A stretch of DNA of 64,000 bases from Kineococcus gynurae (GTDB taxonomy: Bacteria; Actinomycetota; Actinomycetes; Actinomycetales; Kineococcaceae). Position numbers and translations under genes: made by a program. Shown in pieces: positions 52,576 through 61,286 of the stretch. Location of the stretch: the NCBI RefSeq assembly GCF_050871315.1, contig NZ_JBJLRE010000001.1; one strand, given 5' to 3'. Within the stretch, counting starts at the first letter, position 1; each line of letters starts with the position of its first letter. The notes beneath the pieces were generated by a model. That model saw only the letters and a program-made list of their open reading frames with translations, was not told where the DNA came from and made no database searches.

Positions 52576-54402
52576 ATGCCACAGCTGCGGGTCGCCCTGT
52601 CCCAGATCGACACCACCGTCGGCGACCTCGACGGCAACGTCCGGGTCCTGCGCGAGCAGGTGGGCGCCGCGGCGCGGGCCGGGGCCCACCTGGTCGTCTT
52701 CCCCGAGACCGCCGTCACCGGCTACCCGGTGGAGGACCTGGCGCTGCGCAGCAGTTTCGTGGACGCCTCCCGGGCCGCCCTGGGCCGGTTGGCCGCCGAG
52801 ATCGCCGACGACGGCCACGGTGACCTGACCGTCGTCGTCGGCTACGTCGACCGCGTCGAGCGGTCCGAGCGGACCCACGACCGGGCCCGGGCCGCCGAGC
52901 GCGGCCCGCGCAACGGAGGCGGGCGGGACCTGCCGCAGAACTGCGCCGCCGTCCTGCACGGCGGCCGCGTGGTCGGCCGCTACGCCAAGCACCACCTGCC
53001 CAACTACGGGGTCTTCGACGAGTACCGGATCTTCGCCCCGGGCGACGAGCTGCTCATCGTGCGGGTGCACGGGGTCGACGTGGCCGTCGCCGTCTGCGAG
53101 GACCTCTGGCAGGACGGCGGGCCGGTGCGCAGCGTCGGCGACGCCGCCGCGGGCCTCCTGCTGGTGCTCAACGCCTCCCCCTACGAGCGCAACAAGGACG
53201 ACGTGCGCCTCGAGCTCGTCGCCCGCCGGGCCCGGGAGGCGGGTTGCCCCGTCGCCTACGTGAACGCGGTCGGCGGGCAGGACGAGCTGATCTTCGACGG
53301 CGACTCGCTGGTGGTGGGTGCGGACGGCGGCGTGCTGGCCCGGGGGCCGCAGTTCGTCGAGCACCTCCTCGTCGTCGACCTCGACCTGGCGACCGCCGAC
53401 ACGGCTCCCAGCTGGGAGGAGGGGGTCCGCCGGGTCGTCGTCACCCCGGACGCGGTGGCGCCCTACGAGGCCCTCCCGGCGCCGCTGTCGCACCCCCTGC
53501 CCGACGTCGCCGACGTGCACGCCGCCCTCGTGCTCGGCCTGCGCGACTACGTGCGCAAGAACGGGTTCCGCTCCGTCGTGCTGGGGTTGTCGGGCGGGAT
53601 CGACTCCGCGCTGGTCGCCTCGCTGGCCGTGGACGCCCTCGGCGCCGAGAACGTCCACGGGATCGCCCTGCCCTCCGCCTACTCCTCCGAGCACTCCCTC
53701 GGTGACGCCGCCGACCTCGCCGACCGGACCGGTCTGCACTACCGGGTGCAACCGATCGGGCCGATGGTCGAGGCGTTCCTGGCCAACGTGCCGCTGCACG
53801 GGGTGGCCGAGGAGAACCTGCAGGCGCGCGTGCGGGGGACGACCCTGATGGGGCTGGCCAACCAGGAGGGGCACCTCACCCTGGCGACGTCGAACAAGTC
53901 CGAGCTCGCGGTCGGGTACTCGACCCTCTACGGCGACTCCGTCGGGGGTTTCGCCCCTCTCAAGGACGTCCCGAAGACCCTGGTGTGGGAGCTGTCCCGC
54001 TGGCGCAACGCCGACGCCGAGGCGCGCGGCGAGGTCCCCCCGATCCCCGAGAACACCATCAGCAAACCCCCGTCGGCCGAGCTGCGCCCCGGCCAGACCG
54101 ACCAGGACTCCCTGCCCGACTACGCCGTCCTCGACGCGATCATCGAGGACTACGTCGAGGGCGACCGGGGTCGCGCCCAGATGCTCGCGGCCGGCTTCGA
54201 CGCCGAGACCGTCGACTCGGTGGTGACGCTGGTGGACCGGGCCGAATGGAAGCGCCGTCAGTTCGCGCCCGGCCCCAAGATCTCGTTCAAGGCGTTCGGC
54301 CGCGACCGTCGGCTGCCCATCTCCAGCCGGTGGCGCGAACCCGCCGCCGCGGCCGACCCGGGTTCGGCCCTGCTGGTGGAGGACCCGGAGGTGCAGCGGT
54401 GA
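52576..54402 (+). CDS. nadE: glutamine-dependent NAD+ synthetase
   Basis: A 608-residue enzyme performing the last step of NAD synthesis: nicotinate adenine dinucleotide, ATP and glutamine give NAD. The N-terminal nitrilase-fold glutaminase has the Glu-Lys-Cys triad in VVFPETAVTGYP, RYAKHHLPNYGVF and AVAVCEDLWQDGG. The C-terminal synthetase has the PP-loop VLGLSGGIDSALVASLAVDA, then TLATSNKSELAVGYSTLYGD and PPSAELRPGQTDQDSLPDY. The length is normal for the two-domain form. It starts leaderless at ATG 52576. The stop overlaps the panB start (GTGA), so the two cofactor-synthesis genes are coupled. Confidence 0.96.
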   Translation: MPQLRVALSQIDTTVGDLDGNVRVLREQVGAAARAGAHLVVFPETAVTGYPVEDLALRSSFVDASRAALGRLAAEIADDGHGDLTVVVGYVDRVERSERTHDRARAAERGPRNGGGRDLPQNCAAVLHGGRVVGRYAKHHLPNYGVFDEYRIFAPGDELLIVRVHGVDVAVAVCEDLWQDGGPVRSVGDAAAGLLLVLNASPYERNKDDVRLELVARRAREAGCPVAYVNAVGGQDELIFDGDSLVVGADGGVLARGPQFVEHLLVVDLDLATADTAPSWEEGVRRVVVTPDAVAPYEALPAPLSHPLPDVADVHAALVLGLRDYVRKNGFRSVVLGLSGGIDSALVASLAVDALGAENVHGIALPSAYSSEHSLGDAADLADRTGLHYRVQPIGPMVEAFLANVPLHGVAEENLQARVRGTTLMGLANQEGHLTLATSNKSELAVGYSTLYGDSVGGFAPLKDVPKTLVWELSRWRNADAEARGEVPPIPENTISKPPSAELRPGQTDQDSLPDYAVLDAIIEDYVEGDRGRAQMLAAGFDAETVDSVVTLVDRAEWKRRQFAPGPKISFKAFGRDRRLPISSRWREPAAAADPGSALLVEDPEVQR

Positions 54403-55217
54403 GCGTCACCCCGCCCGCCCCTCGGCGTCGGACCCGGGTCCACCACCTGCAGGAGATGACCGACCGCGGCGAGAAGTGGTCGATGCTCACGAGCTACGAC
54501 GTGCTCACCGCGCAGGTGTTCGACGAGGCCGGTGTCCCGGCGTTGCTGGTCGGCGACTCGGCGGGCGGCACCGTCTTCGGGCACGCCACGACGCTGCCGG
54601 TGACCGTCGACGACCTCGTCCCGCTGGCGCGGGCGGTCGTGGTCGGTGCCCCGCACGCCCTGGTCGTCGCCGACCTCCCGTTCGGTTCCTACGAGGCCTC
54701 CGACACCGACGCCGTGGCGGCCGGGGTGCGCTTCCTCAAGGAGGCCGGGGTGCACGCCGTCAAGCTGGAGGGCGGGGTGCGCAGCGCCTCCCGCATCCGT
54801 GCCCTGGTCGATGCCGGGATCCCGGTGATGGGCCACATCGGGTTCACCCCCCAGGCCGAGCACGCCCTCGGGGGGTACCGCGTGCAGGGTCGGGGGGACG
54901 CCGCCGACGCGCTGCGCGCCGACGCCGTGGCCGTGCAGGCCGCCGGTGCGTTCTCGGTGGTGCTCGAGATGGTCCCGGCCGACCTCGCCGCCGCGGTCAC
55001 CGACGAACTGCGGATCCCCACCGTGGGGATCGGCGCCGGCGCCGGGACCGACGCCCAGGTGCTGGTCTGGCAGGACTTCGCGGGCCTCACCGGCGGGCGG
55101 ACCCCCCGCTTCGTCAAGCGGTACGCCGATCTGCGGACCACGCTCGGCGACGCCGCCCGCGCCTACGCCGAGGACGTCCGGGCCGGAACCTTCCCGGGGC
55201 CCGAGCACTCCTTCTGA
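54399..55217 (+). CDS. panB: 3-methyl-2-oxobutanoate hydroxymethyltransferase
   Basis: A 272-residue enzyme that transfers a hydroxymethyl group from methylenetetrahydrofolate to 2-oxoisovalerate, giving ketopantoate for CoA synthesis. Diagnostic segments are KWSMLTSYDVLTAQVFDEAG, LLVGDSAGGTVFGHATTLPV (metal and substrate site), ADLPFGSYEASDTDAV, VKLEGG, MGHIGFTPQAEHALGGYRVQ, VLEMVPADLA and VGIGAGAGTDAQVLVWQD. GTG 54399 overlaps the nadE stop. No panC or panD is adjacent. panB is also near glnE/glnA2 in M. tuberculosis (Rv2225). Confidence 0.96.
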   Translation: MSVTPPAPRRRTRVHHLQEMTDRGEKWSMLTSYDVLTAQVFDEAGVPALLVGDSAGGTVFGHATTLPVTVDDLVPLARAVVVGAPHALVVADLPFGSYEASDTDAVAAGVRFLKEAGVHAVKLEGGVRSASRIRALVDAGIPVMGHIGFTPQAEHALGGYRVQGRGDAADALRADAVAVQAAGAFSVVLEMVPADLAAAVTDELRIPTVGIGAGAGTDAQVLVWQDFAGLTGGRTPRFVKRYADLRTTLGDAARAYAEDVRAGTFPGPEHSF

Positions 55218-55271
55218 CCCCTCGGCCCGCGCCGGCCCCCTCGCACGAACCACCCTCGACAGTCAGGACAC

Positions 55272-55299
55272 TTGTATATTCAGGCTGATTGACTATAGT
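55272..55299 (+). promoter_or_regulatory. AT-rich promoter of leaderless padR-type gene
   Basis: TTGTAT (55272-55277) and TATAGT (55294-55299) are 16 bases apart, and ATG 55307 follows 7 bases later. The surrounding 30 bases are unusually AT-rich for this genome. They could include the PadR protein's own operator. Confidence 0.6.
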
Positions 55300-55306
55300 T
55301 CCGATC

Positions 55307-55651
55307 ATGCCGCCTCCGGAGATGCGCGAACCGACCTTCCTCCTGCTGACCGCTCTCGCCGGCGGGCCGCAGCACGGTTACGCCTTGCTGACGGAGATCG
55401 AGAGGCTCTCCAACGGTCGGGTGCGCCTCAAACCGGGCTCTCTGTACGGAATCCTCGACCGACTCGCCGAAGAGGGATTGATCGCCCGGCACAGCGAGGA
55501 GGTCGTCGACGGCCGGCTACGACGGTCCTACGCGTTGACTCCGGCCGGAGTTCAGGGGCTGCGGGTCGAGACGGAACGTCTGCGCGCCAACGTCGCCGCC
55601 GCCACCCGCCGCCTCCGCACCCTTGCCCGCCCTCAGGAGGCGACCCCGTGA
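55307..55651 (+). CDS. PadR family transcriptional regulator
   Basis: A 114-residue PadR winged-helix regulator. MREPTFLLLTALAGGPQHGY starts the domain, then LKPGSLYGILDRLAEEGLIA forms the recognition helix and wing approach, with RRSYALTPAGVQGLRVETER leading to the C-terminal dimer helix. ATG 55307 is chosen over an in-frame ATG at 55289 because that earlier codon lies upstream of the TATAGT box. The stop overlaps the following membrane-protein gene in a GTGA, the common PadR/target pairing in which the repressor controls an adjacent transporter or permease-like gene. Confidence 0.85.
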   Translation: MPPPEMREPTFLLLTALAGGPQHGYALLTEIERLSNGRVRLKPGSLYGILDRLAEEGLIARHSEEVVDGRLRRSYALTPAGVQGLRVETERLRANVAAATRRLRTLARPQEATP

Positions 55652-56649
55652 CCAGCCTTCCCGCCTCTGGGGGGACGCACCCCGGCGACGACGCATGGGC
55701 GGCCCGGTGCCGTCTGCTGCTCAGGTGCTACCCGAGACGGTGGCGCCACGACCGGGAGGAGGAGATCCTGGCCGTGCTGTACGACGTGCGCGACGCCTCG
55801 ACCGGCCCCGGAAGGCTTCCCCCGCGAACCCTGCAGCTGAACCTGGTGACCCAGGGCTTGGCGACGCGCTGGGAGTCGATGTTCGCGGTCTTGCCGACGG
55901 GGGTGCGTGACCGGATCGCCTATCTCAGCGTCCTCCTCGGTGCGGTGGTCAGCACCGTCGCGCTGGTCTTCGGCGAGATCGCCTGGCCCGGCCGTGCCAT
56001 GCCTTCGTTCGGCGGACCGGACACGTCAGGTCCACCCCTGCTGCAGACCGCAGGGATCCTCCCCTACGGAGCCTGGATCCTTGCCCTCGTGGCGGTCGTG
56101 GCCGGGAGAGCTCGGTGGGGTCGCCTGTTGTCCGCCGCCGCTGCCGGCACCATGATCGTTCTCGCAGTCGCGCGCGTCGTTCCCCACCCCCCTGTCTTCG
56201 TCCTGGCCCCCCTCAGCGTTGCCGCCATCCTGTCGACCATCGGGCACCCCTCGCGCCGGCCGGGCCCCCGGGGGTGGCTTGTCTTCGGCTGGGTTCTGCT
56301 CGTGGGACTTCTGGGCGGCATGCAGGCGCTGAATTCGTCGTCCGCGTCGCTCGACCCGACCACCTACTTCTACCGTTCCGACGGTCTCACCCTCCTCGTC
56401 TCGCAGCTGCTGCTGCTTATCGCCGTGGCCTGCCTGGTGGCAGTAGGTGCTGCCTTCACCGGAAGCAGCTGGTTGCTCGCCCTGGTCGTGAGCGCCTACC
56501 CCTACGCCGCCCTTCTTGCCCTCAGCACGGCGGTCGGAGACCTCCCCCAAGCCCTCCTCGTCGTCTCCGGCCTGATCGGGATCCCGCTCCTGGTTCTGCT
56601 CGGTCTCACGCTCGGTCGGCGCTCGGCCTCGGGGTCGGTGTCCACCTGA
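55648..56649 (+). CDS. membrane protein co-transcribed with PadR regulator
   Basis: A 333-residue protein with a 90-residue soluble N-terminal region (RLLLRCYPRRWRHDREEEIL, of a type seen in PadR-linked proteins). About seven or eight hydrophobic helices follow (YLSVLLGAVVSTVALVFGEI, ILALVAVVAGRARWG, WLVFGWVLLVGLLGGMQALN, LLLLIAVACLVAVGAAFTGS, among others). I do not recognise a transporter family. GTG 55648 overlaps the PadR stop, so the pair forms one operon under an AT-rich promoter. Base composition is slightly less GC-biased than in the neighbours. A membrane-stress or export role under PadR control is only a guess. Confidence 0.7.
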   Translation: MTSLPASGGTHPGDDAWAARCRLLLRCYPRRWRHDREEEILAVLYDVRDASTGPGRLPPRTLQLNLVTQGLATRWESMFAVLPTGVRDRIAYLSVLLGAVVSTVALVFGEIAWPGRAMPSFGGPDTSGPPLLQTAGILPYGAWILALVAVVAGRARWGRLLSAAAAGTMIVLAVARVVPHPPVFVLAPLSVAAILSTIGHPSRRPGPRGWLVFGWVLLVGLLGGMQALNSSSASLDPTTYFYRSDGLTLLVSQLLLLIAVACLVAVGAAFTGSSWLLALVVSAYPYAALLALSTAVGDLPQALLVVSGLIGIPLLVLLGLTLGRRSASGSVST

Positions 56650-56803
56650 GAACTGCTGGGACGACCGGGGGCTGTGGACGCTGTCGGGTTCATGTCGGAG
56701 GCGGGTGGGACCATCCCCACGGAGCCACTCCACCCGCAGCCAGAACCGTTGCCCCGCAACGGAAGAACTACCTTCCGGTGATTCCCGCCGGCCTTCCGAC
56801 GGC

Positions 56804-56809
56804 TACGAT
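56804..56809 (+). promoter_or_regulatory. -10 box TACGAT of leaderless HNH gene
   Basis: TACGAT is 7 bases before ATG 56817 and only one base before ATG 56811, so the later ATG is the likely start. Confidence 0.5.
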
Positions 56810-56816
56810 CATGGGT

Positions 56817-58115
56817 ATGGACACCGCCCCCATCGCCCCCCAGCCCACACTGGGTGACGCGCTGCGGGCCCTCGCCGACGAGCTCGACACCACCGAACCG
56901 TGGCAGCTGGACGACGCCGGCAAACTCGCCCGCCACGCCACCCTCCGCGCAACGATCGCCCGCCTCGAACACCACGACACCACCCTCATCGCCGACATCG
57001 AGGCCACCGGCGCCGCACGCCGCCTCGGCCACCGCGACACCCGCACCTGGCTCACCACCACCGGCACCAGCCCGGGCGAGGCCAAAGCCACCCTCGCCGT
57101 GGCCACCGCCCTCACCGCCGGAGAACTCACCGCCCTCGCGACCGCCTGGGCCGCCGGACAGGTCCACGCCGGCCACGCCCGCATGCTGCACCGCTGCCTC
57201 ACCGGCCTGCGCGCCCACGGGGCCGACCCCGCCTCGCTGCAGCAGGCCGAGGAGATCCTCACCGCCCAGGCCCACCACCTCGACCCCCACGCCCTGGCCC
57301 GCGTCGCCACCCACCTGCGCCTCACCCTCACCCCCACCGACACCCACCGCGCCGACGACCCCGACACCCGCACCCTCACCCTCGCCCTCGCCCTCGCCCT
57401 CGCCCAGACCACCGGCGGCATCAGCGTCCTCACCGGCGAACTCGACACCGAAGGCGCGGCGATCCTCACCACCGCCCTCAACGCCTTCACCGTCCCCGAC
57501 GACCCCGACGGCCCCGACAACCCCGACGAGCGCCTGAGTCCGGCCCAGCGCCGTGGACAGGCCCTCGTCCGCATGGCCCAGACCGCGATGGGCGCCACCA
57601 CCACCCAGGGCTCCCCGACCACCCTCCTGGTCACCATCGCCTGGCAGGACCTGAAGAACGGCACCGGAAGCGGGGCCACGGAGTGGACCGAGGACCTGCC
57701 CATCACCACCGTCCGCCGGATGGCCTGCGACGCGGGCCTCGTGCCCGCCGTCCTCGCCGGCTCCGGTGAACCCCTCGACCTGGGCCGCACGATCCGCGCC
57801 GCATCACCAGGACAACGGCGGGCCCTGAGGGTCCGTGACGGGGGCTGCGTGTTCCCCGGCTGCGACCGGCCCCCCGCCCACACCGAAGCCCACCACATCC
57901 GGCACTGGGCCGAAGGCGGTCCCACCGACCTGGACAACCTCGTCCTGCTCTGCTCCCGCCACCACCACGACGTCCACGCCCGCGGCTGGACCGTGACCCT
58001 CGACGAGCACAGGATCGCCTACCTCACCCCACCCACCCGCATCGACCCCCGGCAACGACCCCGCTACCACCACCGCTTCCACGACAGGCGCCGACGACGA
58101 CCCGAGGCGGCGTGA
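56817..58115 (+). CDS. DUF222 / HNH endonuclease domain protein (13E12-like)
   Basis: A 432-residue protein of the multicopy actinobacterial DUF222-HNH family. DUF222 covers about residues 20-330, helical and rich in Ala/Thr/Leu, with ARMLHRCLTGLRAHG and SVLTGELDTEGAAILTTALN. The HNH nuclease motif is at the C-terminus: CVFPGCDRPPAHTEAHHIRH, then LDNLVLLCSRHHHDVH, with zinc-type cysteines and the catalytic His pair. The role is uncertain; members resemble the M. tuberculosis 13E12 repeat proteins and have been linked to mobile elements. Codon use is extremely C-ending, with long ACC/GCC runs. It stands alone between two unrelated genes. Confidence 0.85.
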   Translation: MDTAPIAPQPTLGDALRALADELDTTEPWQLDDAGKLARHATLRATIARLEHHDTTLIADIEATGAARRLGHRDTRTWLTTTGTSPGEAKATLAVATALTAGELTALATAWAAGQVHAGHARMLHRCLTGLRAHGADPASLQQAEEILTAQAHHLDPHALARVATHLRLTLTPTDTHRADDPDTRTLTLALALALAQTTGGISVLTGELDTEGAAILTTALNAFTVPDDPDGPDNPDERLSPAQRRGQALVRMAQTAMGATTTQGSPTTLLVTIAWQDLKNGTGSGATEWTEDLPITTVRRMACDAGLVPAVLAGSGEPLDLGRTIRAASPGQRRALRVRDGGCVFPGCDRPPAHTEAHHIRHWAEGGPTDLDNLVLLCSRHHHDVHARGWTVTLDEHRIAYLTPPTRIDPRQRPRYHHRFHDRRRRRPEAA

Positions 58116-58177
58116 CCCCGCCGTCCCCCCGTCCCGCGACCCCCAGAACCTTTCCAGGACGAGCAAGGAGACGAACC

Positions 58178-58597
58178 GTGGAAACCCCGTTGCTCGACGC
58201 GCTGAACGATGCCGCCATCAGGGCCTACGAAACCCACGACGCGGCACGACCCGTCGGCCTGCGGCACCTCGGTGCGGTCCTCTCCCTCCACGGGATCTCG
58301 CTGAACGGCGGTCTCGTCGGGGGCGGCGTCGAGAACCTGTTCTTCGACGACCGTCTCGACACGCTCGACGACGCGGTCGACGGCTTCCGGTGGCTGGGGC
58401 TCGACGACGCGGCCGACCTGGTCGTCCGGGCGCGCGAGGCCTACCTGCGCTTCCGTCCGACGGGGTACGAGGAGCTCTCCGATGCCGACGCGGAACTCTG
58501 GGATGAGTTGGACCGGGAGTTCTTCGCGACCGCCGGGCAGGAGCGTCTCGAGGCCGCGGTGGCCCGGCGGCAGACCGAGATCGTGCCTGCCGGGTGA
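58178..58597 (+). CDS. DUF4375/DMP19-like protein
   Basis: A 139-residue acidic, helical protein. HGISLNGGLVGGGVENLFFD fits the NGGFxQFF-type signature of the DUF4375/DMP19 family, followed by TLDDAVDGFRWLGLDDAADL and the paired Asp/Glu-rich helix SDADAELWDELDREFFATAG. Members are often immunity- or inhibitor-like proteins, but function here is unknown. GTG 58178 follows AAGGAG at good spacing. It reads the same way as the HNH gene 62 bases upstream, though a link between the two is only speculative. Confidence 0.65.
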   Translation: METPLLDALNDAAIRAYETHDAARPVGLRHLGAVLSLHGISLNGGLVGGGVENLFFDDRLDTLDDAVDGFRWLGLDDAADLVVRAREAYLRFRPTGYEELSDADAELWDELDREFFATAGQERLEAAVARRQTEIVPAG

Positions 58598-58603
58598 ACG
58601 CAC

Positions 58604-58621
58604 CCGGAGGTCGATCTCCGG
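58604..58621. terminator. short hairpin between convergent genes
   Basis: CCGGAG and CTCCGG flank a 6-base loop in the 34-base gap between the DUF4375-like gene and the alpha/beta hydrolase. It could terminate both. Confidence 0.4.
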
Positions 58622-58631
58622 ACTCGTCGGT

Positions 58632-59819
58632 TCAGCGCAGGGTGGCGGCGCGGACGGCGGCGGCGATGCCTACCCCGAGCCAGCGCGACGCACCACGGCG
58701 GGGTAGCGAGGCGATCCGCGGGGCCAGCCCGGGCAGGCGGTCCGTCGTCCCGGCCACCGTCGCCCCGGCGACGAGGATCGCCGCCCGCTGATGCGCGTCC
58801 AGGGCGCTGTGCCCGGTGTCCGCCAGCGGCACCAGGACGCCGTGCGGGGCGAGGTCGACGATGCGCTGCGCCACGGGCCGCGGGGTGCGCAGGTCGCGCT
58901 CCCCGCTCAGGACCACCACCGGCCAGTCGAAACCCGGCAGGGCGGAGGCGAGGTCGAACGGCTCCGCCTTGAACGCGGGCCAGGATCCGCCGCCGGTCAG
59001 GCTCGCCTGCGGGTCCAGGGGCAGGCCGTCCGCCGGCAGGCCGAACCCGAGCTCACGGAAGGCGATGTCGCGCACCAGGTCCGGTTCCATCAGGTAGGGG
59101 ACGCCGGTCCCCTCGACCTCCTCGACCCCCAGGCGGGCGAGTCCCCGCCACAGCCGTCCCGCTCGTCCGCGAGCCCGGGCCTGCAGAAGACGGAGCAGGG
59201 CCTCCGGCCCGGCGAACTCGTGGGCCACCTGCACCACGTGACCCACCTCCGCCGCGGGGACGCCCGCGCGGATCAGGTTCCGGACAGCCTCGGCCACCCG
59301 GCGCGTCGCCGGCGTCCCACCGTCCCAGAAGGCCCGGCGCCGGAACGCGCGGTTCAGCGCCAGGTCGCCCTCGACACCCAGGATCGGCGAGTCGAGCACC
59401 ATCGCCGCCACGCGGGCCGGGTGGCGGACGCCGAAACCCTGCGCGAGGTACGTCCCGTAGGAGGATCCGTAGACGACCGCCTGGGCCACGCCCGCGTGGT
59501 CGAGGACCGCCGCCAGGTCGTCCACGACGTTCGCCACCGTGACCGCCTCGACGGGCAGGTCCCGCCCCCCGTGGTCCCGGCGCGAGAGCCCGACCCCGCG
59601 GTGCTCGACCATCAGCACGTCCAGCCCGCGACGGACCGCGGCCCGACGGAACCCGCGGTAGGGCAGGAACGACGCGAGACCGGGACCGCCCGGGACGACC
59701 AGCACGGGCAGCCGGCCGCGGGGCCCGGTGCGGACGTAGTGCAGCGGGAAGGAACCGTGCCCGCCCGGCTGGACGGGGCGGTCGACGACGTGGCCGTCCC
59801 GCCCGATCAGCCACTCCAT
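58632..59819 (-). CDS. alpha/beta hydrolase (proline iminopeptidase/TAP-like)
   Basis: A 395-residue alpha/beta hydrolase. The oxyanion-hole motif is VLVVPGGPGLASFLPYRG, then VEHRGVGLSRRD, and the nucleophile elbow is VVYGSSYGTYLAQGFGV with the catalytic serine. The acid is in VVVLSGERDLRTP, and the histidine in LADTGHSALDAHQ. The GGPG and SYGTYLA pattern is typical of proline iminopeptidase/tripeptidyl aminopeptidase-like members. No signal peptide is visible. ATG 59819 is used, but GTG 59849 in the same frame is equally possible because neither has a clear ribosome site. The substrate is unknown: a peptide or ester. Confidence 0.8.
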   Translation of the reverse strand: MEWLIGRDGHVVDRPVQPGGHGSFPLHYVRTGPRGRLPVLVVPGGPGLASFLPYRGFRRAAVRRGLDVLMVEHRGVGLSRRDHGGRDLPVEAVTVANVVDDLAAVLDHAGVAQAVVYGSSYGTYLAQGFGVRHPARVAAMVLDSPILGVEGDLALNRAFRRRAFWDGGTPATRRVAEAVRNLIRAGVPAAEVGHVVQVAHEFAGPEALLRLLQARARGRAGRLWRGLARLGVEEVEGTGVPYLMEPDLVRDIAFRELGFGLPADGLPLDPQASLTGGGSWPAFKAEPFDLASALPGFDWPVVVLSGERDLRTPRPVAQRIVDLAPHGVLVPLADTGHSALDAHQRAAILVAGATVAGTTDRLPGLAPRIASLPRRGASRWLGVGIAAAVRAATLR

Positions 59820-59974
59820 CGGCACCCGCGCTGCTCGATCCACGTCCACGGAACGAACCGGTCGCGGCCTCGATTCCAGCAGCGGGCGGATGTCCCCCGT
59901 TCAGCCGGGGGCCGTCGAGGCGCGAGGTCACGGTCGTCGAGGACGGGCGCGATCGGCGTCCCCGACCCCGGGCC

Positions 59975-61207
59975 TCAGCCCGTCGTCACCCTGGGCGGGC
60001 TCAGGCGGAGCTGCAGCGCGTGGGCGCGGACGAGGTCGAGGGCCCGCTTCACCGCCCCGAGCGCCACGACGTCCGGGCCCAGGTCGGAGGTGACGACGCG
60101 CGGCAGCGGCGGGTCGAGGAAGCGGGAGAGGTTCTCGGCCGCGCGCTCGACCACCGAGGTCGCCGACCCGGCGACGGCCCCCGCGACGATCACCAGGTCG
60201 GTGTCGAAGAGGGAGGTGAGGGTCGCCAGCACGCGCGACAACCGGTCGGCCACCCCCGCCGTGGCGGCCAGCGCGTCGGGATCACCCGCGGCCGCGGCCC
60301 GCAGCACCGCCTCCACGTCGGGATCACGCCGCCCGGCGGCGACGAGTTCCTCCCTGAGCACCTTGGCGATCCCGTCGGGGCGCCCGACCCCGGCGACGAT
60401 GTCGAGCACGCGCATCTCGCCGACCCCGCCGTGCGCTCCCCGCAGGACCCGTCCCCCCTCCAGGACCCCGGCCCCGAAGCGTTCCCCGGCGAGCAGGGTC
60501 ACCGAGTGCCGGCTGCCGCGGGCGTGCCCGGTCCAGTGCTCGGCCAGCGCGGCGAGGTTGGCGTCGTTGTCGACGACGGTGCGCCACCCCCGTTCGGCCA
60601 GCCGCTCGGCGAGGTGGGGGTTCATCACCTCCCAGTAGGAGTTGCCGCGGAAGGCGGTGCGACTGTCCTCCCCCACGGGCGCGGGCACCCCGACGGCCAC
60701 GGCCAGGGGGGACAGCGGGACGGGCGCCAGCGCCCGCTCCACGCACTCCGCGACGATCCGCACCCGGTCCTCGGCGTCGAGGGGACGCCGGCGCACGGAG
60801 ACGGCGGGTGCGACCGGGCGCCCGCGCAGGTCCACGACGTGGGCGGCGACCCGGTGCTCGCCCGCGTCGACCCCGACGACGATGCCGGCCGAAGCCGCCA
60901 ACCGGTAGCGCCGCGGGGGCCGGCCCTGGCCACGACCGGGTTCCGGGGTGCGCTGCTCGTCGAGCCACCCTGCCCCGAGCAGCTCGTCGCAGACGTCGTG
61001 GACGGTGGCCCGGGACAGACCCGTCGCCCCGATCAGGTCCGTCGCGGTGACGGCCGGGGACTCGTCGTCGGCGTCCTGGGCGTCCTCGGCGGACCAGATG
61101 TGGTCGAGGACGGCACGGGCGTTGGCGTCGCGCACGCTGCGCGCGCTCCACGGGACCGCCTTCGGGGTGACGGCGACAGGCTCCCCGTTGACGCCCTGGA
61201 TGGTCAC
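59975..61207 (-). CDS. ROK family transcriptional regulator
   Basis: A 410-residue ROK (repressor, ORF, kinase) protein. The N-terminal winged helix includes TATDLIGATGLSRATVHDVC and ELLGAGWLDE. The sugar-kinase-like domain has GIVVGVDAGEHRVAAHVVDL, VVDNDANLAALAEHW and GAHGGVGEMRVLD. The typical ROK zinc-site cysteines are not evident, so it may bind sugar without zinc. GTG 61207 is fixed by TAGACT 6 bases upstream. It is divergent from the alpha-glucosidase gene (79-base gap) and is its probable regulator. Confidence 0.83.
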   Translation of the reverse strand: MTIQGVNGEPVAVTPKAVPWSARSVRDANARAVLDHIWSAEDAQDADDESPAVTATDLIGATGLSRATVHDVCDELLGAGWLDEQRTPEPGRGQGRPPRRYRLAASAGIVVGVDAGEHRVAAHVVDLRGRPVAPAVSVRRRPLDAEDRVRIVAECVERALAPVPLSPLAVAVGVPAPVGEDSRTAFRGNSYWEVMNPHLAERLAERGWRTVVDNDANLAALAEHWTGHARGSRHSVTLLAGERFGAGVLEGGRVLRGAHGGVGEMRVLDIVAGVGRPDGIAKVLREELVAAGRRDPDVEAVLRAAAAGDPDALAATAGVADRLSRVLATLTSLFDTDLVIVAGAVAGSATSVVERAAENLSRFLDPPLPRVVTSDLGPDVVALGAVKRALDLVRAHALQLRLSPPRVTTG

Positions 61208-61213
61208 GGGGTT

Positions 61214-61219
61214 AGTCTA
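61214..61219 (-). promoter_or_regulatory. -10 box TAGACT of leaderless ROK gene
   Basis: On the minus strand TAGACT is followed by AACCCC and GTG 61207. On the plus strand the same region carries two GGTTAG direct repeats, at about 61210 and 61225. A GGTT-n6-AACC dyad also occurs and may be a ROK operator for the divergent pair. Confidence 0.55.
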
Positions 61220-61286
61220 GGCACGGTTAGATTCAACCGCTGAACAATCCCCCCGAGACCGGTCCCGCAGGACCCGGAAGGACGCC

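Noticed and set aside
56900..57769. Arg/His/Pro-rich frame inside the HNH gene
   Set aside because: Out-of-frame shadow of the C-ending codon runs in the DUF222 region.
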